NCBI GenBank assembly: GCA_900768075.1
Contig: CAAGBN010000037.1
Location: 1-32,742 of the forward strand
DNA from: Clostridia bacterium
GTDB lineage: Bacteria; Bacillota; Clostridia; Oscillospirales; Acutalibacteraceae
Reading direction: 5' to 3'
DNA: 32,742 nt
The notes below the pieces were generated by a model that did no database searches, was not told where the DNA came from, and saw only the letters and a program-made list of their open reading frames with translations. Every line of letters starts with the position of its first letter. Positions within the stretch are counted from its first letter, which is position 1. A program made the position numbers and the translations under genes. This document shows, piece after piece, positions 28,182 through 32,742 of this stretch.

Positions 28182-29507
28182 TTATCTTCTGAGCATCTTT
28201 ATAGCTTTGATTTTTGCCTTTTTAGCTGTGGGCATAAGCTTAGCATAGGAGTAATACTTAAGTGAGTTGCCAACAAGAATATACTCACCGATAAACTCGT
28301 GATAGTCAGCTGAAAAGCTCTTCTTGAAGTCGTAGATGCCCTTGAAGTTATCCTGAGGAATAAGCTCACCGAGTGTGCCGTCCTCCTGAAGCTCGGGAGT
28401 CTTGACTATAACGTAACCGAGGTCGTGGATTTTACAGCCACGCTTTACGCTTTCGCAAAGACGAAGATAGTTAAGATAGTGGCTTGAACGGGTGTTGTTT
28501 CTGATAACATTTCTTGTTCCGCCGAAAAGACAGCTACCCATACCTGCATAGTAAATTGAAAGACCGCCTGCTACACAGATGCGTCTGTCTTTGGTAAACT
28601 CTTCTGCTTCAGCCATTCTCTTTTCAAAGTGTTCTGTCTGCTTGTCCACACTGTCGATGGTTTCTTTCAGCTGTCTTGCTTTTTTCTCGTGAGCTGTTTC
28701 AAGCTCAGCTTCAGCTTTTGCTTTCTTTTCAAGACGCTCTGCCTGAAGCTTTTCATCGATATCCTTATCGTAATATACGAGCTTCAGGTCGCTGTAGTTA
28801 GCAAACTCCTTAAGAAGCTTTGTGCAGTAATCACCGTTTCTTTCAACGAAGCTGTCTCTTTCACTTGTATCGCGCATAACAGCCATAAAGTCTTCCATAA
28901 TCTGCGGATTTTTCTCCACATCCTCATAGGTGTAGCTCTCTGCAACAAGACCTCTCTGCTCACCGATACGGATGCTGTATCTTACACCCTTATCGCATTT
29001 TTTAAGTATCTTATCAGCTGTGAGCTGTGTGTCACCCTCAAAAAGAGGAATGAAAAGCTGCACAGGCTGTTTGTAGGTATAGTTTTCGATTGAGGAGTTA
29101 AGTTCATAGCCAAGATCTGTGAGAGTCTTATGCATCTCGTGACCTTCGGGCATATCCTCACCGTTAATACGAAGTGAAATTGAGGGGTCCATAATAAAGC
29201 AGGTAGCTCCGCCCTTTTTCATTTCATCCTTCATAAAGGCTGTGAATTCCTTGAGAAGCTCAGTGTTGCTGTAATCACATACTGCGCCGCCTGAAGCGTA
29301 CCAGATTTTACCTGCAACAGGAAGCGAACGCTCCATTACGAGAACTGCAAGAACTCTGTTGTCATTTTCATCAAAACCGCAGTAGTAGGTGCAATTCCAG
29401 GTGGTTTTAACATTCTGCCAGGCACTGCACTGAATATACTGACCGCCGTTTGCCTCGAGAAAAGCATCAAACGCTTTTAAATCAGCTTCTGTTCTGAATG
29501 TATACAT
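28182..29507 (-). CDS. FemAB-type peptidoglycan bridge aminoacyltransferase
   Basis: A 441-residue protein of the FemABX family, which uses aminoacyl-tRNA to add amino acids to the peptidoglycan stem peptide. Two GNAT-like halves are visible (about 1-160 and 165-435). The insertion at 251-306 is an antiparallel coiled coil rich in Lys/Glu/Ala, as in FemA, where it resembles a seryl-tRNA synthetase arm. Family features include CSAWQNVK near the start, KCDKGVRYSIRIGEQRG at 170-186, the GGLSIYYAGMGSCLFGG strand and the closing IYDFKKSFSADYHEFIGEY. It starts one base after the MurE-type ligase gene, so the two enzymes are co-expressed and probably act on the same stem peptide. Which amino acid it adds cannot be told from sequence. 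Confidence 0.9.
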   Translation of the reverse strand: MYTFRTEADLKAFDAFLEANGGQYIQCSAWQNVKTTWNCTYYCGFDENDNRVLAVLVMERSLPVAGKIWYASGGAVCDYSNTELLKEFTAFMKDEMKKGGATCFIMDPSISLRINGEDMPEGHEMHKTLTDLGYELNSSIENYTYKQPVQLFIPLFEGDTQLTADKILKKCDKGVRYSIRIGEQRGLVAESYTYEDVEKNPQIMEDFMAVMRDTSERDSFVERNGDYCTKLLKEFANYSDLKLVYYDKDIDEKLQAERLEKKAKAEAELETAHEKKARQLKETIDSVDKQTEHFEKRMAEAEEFTKDRRICVAGGLSIYYAGMGSCLFGGTRNVIRNNTRSSHYLNYLRLCESVKRGCKIHDLGYVIVKTPELQEDGTLGELIPQDNFKGIYDFKKSFSADYHEFIGEYILVGNSLKYYSYAKLMPTAKKAKIKAIKMLRR

Positions 29508-29508
29508 T

Positions 29509-30978
29509 TTATTTACCCTCTTTCTTTTCTCTGAAAGCTCTTCTTACTTCTTCTCTTTCGTTAAAGGGAACTTTCTCACCTTTAATTTTCATATATTCTT
29601 CGTGACCCTTACCTGCCAGGATGAGAATATCTCCGCTCTGCGCCATTTTGACTGCATAGTTTACAGCCTCGCTTCTGTCGGGGATAATCACATATTCTCC
29701 ACCTGCAGTCTTGCAGTAGGAAGCTATCTCTTCACAGATTGACTGCGGATCTTCAAAGTCAGGATCATCACTCGTAATAACAGTAAAATCACTCATATTA
29801 CCCGAAACTGTGCCGAGTTCTTCTCGTCTGCATTCGGTTCTTCCGCCTACACTGCCGAAAAGGCTGATAATACGGTTATGCTCATAAGCTCTCGCTGTAT
29901 CGATAATGCTCTTGAGACTTACGCCATTGTGAGCGTAGTCAATTATTACAGTTATATCGTCAGTATCCTTTAAGATTTCACATCTGCCTTTTACAAATAC
30001 CTGCTTGAGTCCCTCGGCAGAGTCCTCATCTGAGATGCCGAAAATATCACCCAGTGCTAAAGCAATAAGCGAGTTGTGTGCGTTTATCTCACCGGGAAGT
30101 GCTATGGTGAATTTCTTATCCTCACCTCTCGCCTTCATATCAAAGGCTACACCGAGAATGTTGCCAAGCTTGACCTTCTCGCAGTTTTCGAGAGCATAGT
30201 CAGCCTTGCTGTCCCAACCGTAGGTAATAACCTGACCCTTGCAGTTTCTGATAACCTCTTCGCTGAAAGGATCATCTGTATTGACAATAGCTTTCTGACA
30301 CATGGGGAAAAGCTGTGTTTTCCAGTATGCGTATTCTTCAAAGCTTTCGTGCTCATTGGTGCCTATATGATCAGGGAAAAGATTGGTAAATACACCGCAG
30401 TAAAACTCTGTTCCCTCAACTCTGTGATGCTTGAGGCCCAGAGAAGAAACCTCCATCACAACAGCCTGACATCCGCCCTCAGCCATAATGCGAAGTGTTT
30501 TCTGAAGCTCATAGGATTCGGGTGTAGTATTGACAGTAGGAATTGCCACATCGCCGTAGAATGAGCCTACAGTACCGATGATACCTGTTTTTACACCGCC
30601 TGCTTCAAGAAGAAACTTTACTATATGCGCTGTAGTTGTTTTACCCTTGGTGCCTGTGATGCCGATAACCTTTATATCTCTCGAGGGATTACCGAAGAAG
30701 TTGCAGCTTATCTTGGCAAGTGCACTTCTTGTATTGTCTGTAATGATAACCACAGCATCATCGGGAAGCTCAACGTCTCTTTCGCAAAGGAAGATTCTTG
30801 AGCCCTTGTCATAAGCTGACTGAATATACTTGTGTCCGTCAGTAACTGCACCTACAAGACACACGAAGAGTATACCGTCACCGCATTTGCGTGAGTCATA
30901 AGCTATGTCATTTATTTCGCAGTCTGCAAAATTACTGCAGGTATATGAGAGTCCCTTTAATACTTCGGAAAGCTTCAT
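29509..30978 (-). CDS. murE: MurE-type UDP-MurNAc-tripeptide synthetase
   Basis: A 489-residue Mur ligase that adds the third residue to UDP-MurNAc-L-Ala-D-Glu. The P-loop is TGTKGKTTT (108-116), TTPES is at 151-155, HHRVEGT at 184-190, and the probable carbamylated lysine is K220 in YWKTQLF. The C-terminal domain has GRCE (331-334) and DYAHN (347-351). The position that reads DNPR in diaminopimelate-adding enzymes is DDPD (404-407). The specificity arginine is therefore missing, which argues for another third residue or a paralog with a special role. It lies between a YjdF-like membrane protein (1-bp gap) and a FemAB enzyme (1-bp gap) in one operon. GAGAGGTG precedes the ATG. Confidence 0.9.
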   Translation of the reverse strand: MKLSEVLKGLSYTCSNFADCEINDIAYDSRKCGDGILFVCLVGAVTDGHKYIQSAYDKGSRIFLCERDVELPDDAVVIITDNTRSALAKISCNFFGNPSRDIKVIGITGTKGKTTTAHIVKFLLEAGGVKTGIIGTVGSFYGDVAIPTVNTTPESYELQKTLRIMAEGGCQAVVMEVSSLGLKHHRVEGTEFYCGVFTNLFPDHIGTNEHESFEEYAYWKTQLFPMCQKAIVNTDDPFSEEVIRNCKGQVITYGWDSKADYALENCEKVKLGNILGVAFDMKARGEDKKFTIALPGEINAHNSLIALALGDIFGISDEDSAEGLKQVFVKGRCEILKDTDDITVIIDYAHNGVSLKSIIDTARAYEHNRIISLFGSVGGRTECRREELGTVSGNMSDFTVITSDDPDFEDPQSICEEIASYCKTAGGEYVIIPDRSEAVNYAVKMAQSGDILILAGKGHEEYMKIKGEKVPFNEREEVRRAFREKKEGK

Positions 30979-30979
30979 T

Positions 30980-31708
30980 TTACACCTCTCCCAATCTGCC
31001 CTCTTCGAGAGCCTTCTGTCGCATTTTTTCTGCTTTTACTTCGGCTCTTTCAGCCTTGTATTTTGCTCGTCTTTCGTGTCTGCCTTTACCGCCGATAATG
31101 CCGACTCTGCGGAATGCTTCTATAAACATAGCCACAAGTGCTCCCGCAGTACCAACAATAAGGTCAATCATAGTATCAGTCAGTCCGTAGCTGTAGGGAG
31201 CCTGACCGTGCTGCATAACAAAGCCGTAGAGTCTGTCCATTGTGAACTCATAAAATTCCCAGCCCACAAGCACAGCAACAGCAGAGCACAAAGAAAATAT
31301 CGCCTGAACAGAAATCTTGATAGGCTGCTTTTCACCCTGCATAATTTCAGCCAGGACAAAAGCCCCTGTGCAGGCAAGATAGCCTGCAAACATATGCTCA
31401 GGCAGGTCAATGCCTGTAAAGTCAGTTCTTGTATTAAGTGTAGTGCCCACCACACAGCCGAAGCAGATAAAGCAGTTAAGCATAGTCTGCATATAGGCAG
31501 GATATTTTGTAATAAAGCTTCGTCCACCAAAAAGCTGGAACATATCCCAAAGGTGAGTAAAGATTATAGCAAAGGTAGCCTGCACAAACTCGGAAATATA
31601 TCCGTGCATCATACCCCATACACCCCAGACAAAAAGCAGGAATCTGCATACCCACCAGGTAATCTGATGACCTTTTGCAAGAGGCTTTATACGGTTAAGT
31701 TTTTTCAT
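30980..31708 (-). CDS. YjdF-like (DUF2238) polytopic membrane protein
   Basis: A 242-residue membrane protein with about five or six helices. The segment WEFYEFTMDRLYGF (about 149-162), followed by GLTDTMIDLIVGTAGALVAMF (about 175-195), resembles the conserved acidic helices of DUF2238/YjdF proteins. The last 40 residues are a highly charged cytoplasmic tail of Lys, Arg and Glu (RHERRAKYKAERAEVKAEKM). The frame starts upstream at 31732, but GAAAGGAC is properly placed for the ATG at 31708, which is used. It is first in an operon with the MurE-type ligase and FemAB, suggesting a link with envelope assembly. The biochemical function is unknown. Confidence 0.72.
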   Translation of the reverse strand: MKKLNRIKPLAKGHQITWWVCRFLLFVWGVWGMMHGYISEFVQATFAIIFTHLWDMFQLFGGRSFITKYPAYMQTMLNCFICFGCVVGTTLNTRTDFTGIDLPEHMFAGYLACTGAFVLAEIMQGEKQPIKISVQAIFSLCSAVAVLVGWEFYEFTMDRLYGFVMQHGQAPYSYGLTDTMIDLIVGTAGALVAMFIEAFRRVGIIGGKGRHERRAKYKAERAEVKAEKMRQKALEEGRLGEV

Positions 31709-31740
31709 TTTGAATGTCCTTTCAAAAAGCATACTAAAAT

Positions 31741-31749
31741 ATTATAACA
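31741..31749 (-). promoter_or_regulatory. Extended -10 promoter of the cell-wall operon
   Basis: TGTTATAAT on the minus strand (31749-31741) is an extended -10 with perfect TATAAT and a poor -35. It lies 33 bp before the ATG of the first gene. Confidence 0.6.
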
Positions 31750-31808
31750 CAATAAAAAGTCATTTACCACATATTGAGCAAATTTTTTTGGTACGCGATC
31801 CGGCAAAG

Positions 31809-31834
31809 AAAAAACGGCAAGGTCATCCCCGCCG
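31809..31834 (-). terminator. Terminator of the XRE regulator gene
   Basis: On the minus strand CGGCGGGG (31834-31827) pairs with CCTTGCCG (31822-31815) using two wobbles around ATGA, followed by T6. Confidence 0.75.
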
Positions 31835-31843
31835 CTTCAAGCT

Positions 31844-32170
31844 TTATTTGTTTTTATCATTTTGGACTTCCAGAATTACTAATCCTTCTTTATACAGAAT
31901 CTTTTTTTGCTGAGCACCGAGCTTTCTGTATACATTTATCAGTGCTTCTTCATCGTGACTAAGCTTATCTTTGCACGAATGACCCAACAGGTAATCTGTG
32001 GATACATTGAAATATTTTGCAATTTCAATCAATGTAGAATGATCCGGCTCTCGTATATTGCGGACATAGTTTCCTATGGTCGACGGTGCAATATTAAGCT
32101 CTTGTCCCAACTGCTTTTGTGTAAGGTTATTAAGTTCTATAAGGTCTCTTAAAATATTCCCAAAAATCAT
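31844..32170 (-). CDS. XRE-family HTH transcriptional regulator
   Basis: A 108-residue DNA-binding protein. Residues about 3-60 are a Cro/C1-type helix-turn-helix: LRDLIELNNLTQKQLGQELNIAPSTIGNYVRNIREPDHSTLIEIAKYF is the standard pattern, closing with NVSTDYLLG. The remaining 45 residues are a short helical tail (DEEALINVYRKLGAQQKKIL), as in SOS-response-unrelated stand-alone XRE repressors. In-frame upstream TTG and ATG codons exist at 32182 and 32176; GGTGAT fits best with the ATG at 32170. It is divergent from the secreted beta-helix protein, and the 137 bp between them contain both promoters and dyad sequences, so it probably controls itself, its neighbour or both. No peptidase or phage context is present. 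Confidence 0.88.
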   Translation of the reverse strand: MIFGNILRDLIELNNLTQKQLGQELNIAPSTIGNYVRNIREPDHSTLIEIAKYFNVSTDYLLGHSCKDKLSHDEEALINVYRKLGAQQKKILYKEGLVILEVQNDKNK

Positions 32171-32191
32171 AATCATCACCAACTATAATGT

Positions 32192-32220
32192 AACATAATG
32201 TCGTTTATATTTTTCTTCAA
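32192..32220 (-). promoter_or_regulatory. Probable promoter of the XRE regulator gene
   Basis: Minus strand TTGAAG (32220-32215), 17-bp spacer, TATGTT (32197-32192). Two direct copies of ATAATGT (plus strand, 32185-32191 and 32195-32201) overlap the -10 and could be a binding site. Confidence 0.45.
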
Positions 32221-32235
32221 AAGACACGAAATGCA

Positions 32236-32264
32236 TTGACAAACCACAAAATGTGGTGTAGAAT
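32236..32264 (+). promoter_or_regulatory. Promoter of the beta-helix surface protein with dyad in the spacer
   Basis: TTGACA (32236-32241), 17-bp spacer, TAGAAT (32259-32264). ACCACA-AAA-TGTGGT (32243-32257), a perfect dyad, fills the spacer between -35 and -10, a classic repressor position, opposite an XRE regulator gene. Confidence 0.7.
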
Positions 32265-32308
32265 ATTGTTGCCAAATACAAAAATAATTATAATCGGAGG
32301 TATTAGAA

Positions 32309-32742
32309 ATGAAAAAAATCTTGGCAATTTTACTCACATTGCTTATGGCTTTCACAGTTGCTGTTTTCTCAGTTAGTGCAGCAGATACTAATGTAGCAGC
32401 TATAGGCGAAGAAAAGTACGAATCGCTTGCAGCTGCAATCGTAGATGCCGATGCAGGTGACACAATCACACTTCTCAGCAATGTAACTGAAAACGTTACA
32501 ATCAACAAAAATCTTACACTTGACGGTGATGATAATGACTACACAGGTAAAATGACCATCAGTAAGAGCATTAACCTCACAGTTAAGGATGTTAACTTTG
32601 TTGAAGGTAGTGTAGTTAAGGGGAAGAGCACAGGTACATCCGGCACTTATACTTTCGCTGACTGTTCATTCTTCAGCGAAGCAAAAGACGTTTATGCTAT
32701 CGAAATCCGCGGTTCAGGCAAAATCATCATTGAAGACTGCAC
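32309..32742 (+). CDS. Secreted beta-helix-like surface protein (5' part, runs off window)
   Basis: The first 144 codons of a gene that continues beyond the window. Residues 1-24 are a signal peptide (MKKILAILLTLLMAF, VSA). Then comes GEEKYESLAAAIVDADAGDTITLLSN, a motif that typically opens the pectate-lyase-like right-handed beta-helix repeats of clostridial surface proteins. Repeats with VTINKNLTLDGD, ITLTVKD-like and GKIIIEDC rungs follow. CGGAGG precedes the ATG at 32309. No other frame fits; the minus-strand frame over this region is its shadow. A role as adhesin or polysaccharide-binding protein is inferred, and the C-terminal part that would show anchoring or catalysis is not visible. 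Confidence 0.8.
   Translation, partial: MKKILAILLTLLMAFTVAVFSVSAADTNVAAIGEEKYESLAAAIVDADAGDTITLLSNVTENVTINKNLTLDGDDNDYTGKMTISKSINLTVKDVNFVEGSVVKGKSTGTSGTYTFADCSFFSEAKDVYAIEIRGSGKIIIEDC

Noticed and set aside
26894..31746. Lipase as part of the cell-wall operon
   Set aside because: An 85-bp gap with a possible weak promoter separates it from the FemAB gene, and there is no functional link; co-transcription is possible but not supported.
30905..31747. 280-codon plus-strand frame opposite the YjdF-like gene and the murE start
   Set aside because: Antisense to two genes with good starts and membrane helices; composition is typical of a shadow frame.
32176..32508. 110-codon minus-strand frame across the XRE/beta-helix intergenic region
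   Set aside because: It covers the promoters and the signal peptide codons of the plus-strand surface protein and has no ribosome binding site.

Overview
The window looks like chromosomal DNA from a low- to mid-GC Gram-positive anaerobe of the class Clostridia, most likely the Ruminococcus/Oscillospiraceae group. This is inferred from strong AGGAGG-type ribosome binding sites, near-consensus sigma-A promoters, hairpin-plus-T terminators after almost every transcript, BspA-like leucine-rich and BIG2 surface proteins, a FliB-like protein and GC-rich palindromic intergenic repeats. No phage, IS transposase, CRISPR array, rRNA or plasmid function was seen. It is mostly ordinary core genome with a surface and accessory flavour.

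Layout. 1-350: repeat-rich intergenic DNA ending at a tRNA-Arg(ACG). 571-3623: inorganic pyrophosphatase, a BIG2 membrane-anchored surface protein, and a FliB-like cysteine-rich protein. 3677-6725: a complete thiamine-precursor uptake operon with consensus promoter, TPP riboswitch, attenuator terminator, thiamine-binding MTH1187-family protein, and ThiX, ThiY and ThiZ. 6809-9480: two tandem secreted BspA-like leucine-rich repeat proteins. 9616-11785: mnmE with a downstream YmfI-like EF-P 5-aminopentanone reductase, pairing tRNA wobble modification with EF-P modification. 11795-11887: a perfect cloverleaf-shaped inverted-repeat element, the most striking non-coding structure here. 11956-12701: a 50-aa basic protein and a four-helix membrane protein. 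12756-15892: glycogen phosphorylase with a HAD phosphatase.

16008-17296: a divergent LytR-CpsA-Psr-like membrane protein behind a promoter whose -10 box sits inside a perfect dyad, then an unlisted 47-aa small protein with its own terminator. 17395-19456: an iron-type alcohol dehydrogenase and a TetR regulator with a dyad at its own transcription start. 19463-22666: a ferritin-like helical protein, a UspA-like protein, and two related anchored proteins with Thr/Pro stalks. 22752-25475: a sugar transporter of the SLC45/MFS type with a large extra extracellular domain and an operator-like palindrome, then QueH. 25479-26856: a RING-like/zinc-ribbon/DUF2628 membrane protein and tRNA-Thr(CGT). 26894-31746: a secreted lipase, then a cell-wall operon (YjdF-like membrane protein, MurE-type ligase, FemAB-type transferase). 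31844-32742: an XRE regulator divergent from a secreted beta-helix-like surface protein that runs off the window.

The strongest leads for new biology are the cloverleaf element, the two unlisted small proteins with dedicated terminators, the paired stalk proteins, the unusual acceptor motif in the MurE-type ligase beside a FemAB enzyme, and several promoter-embedded dyads.
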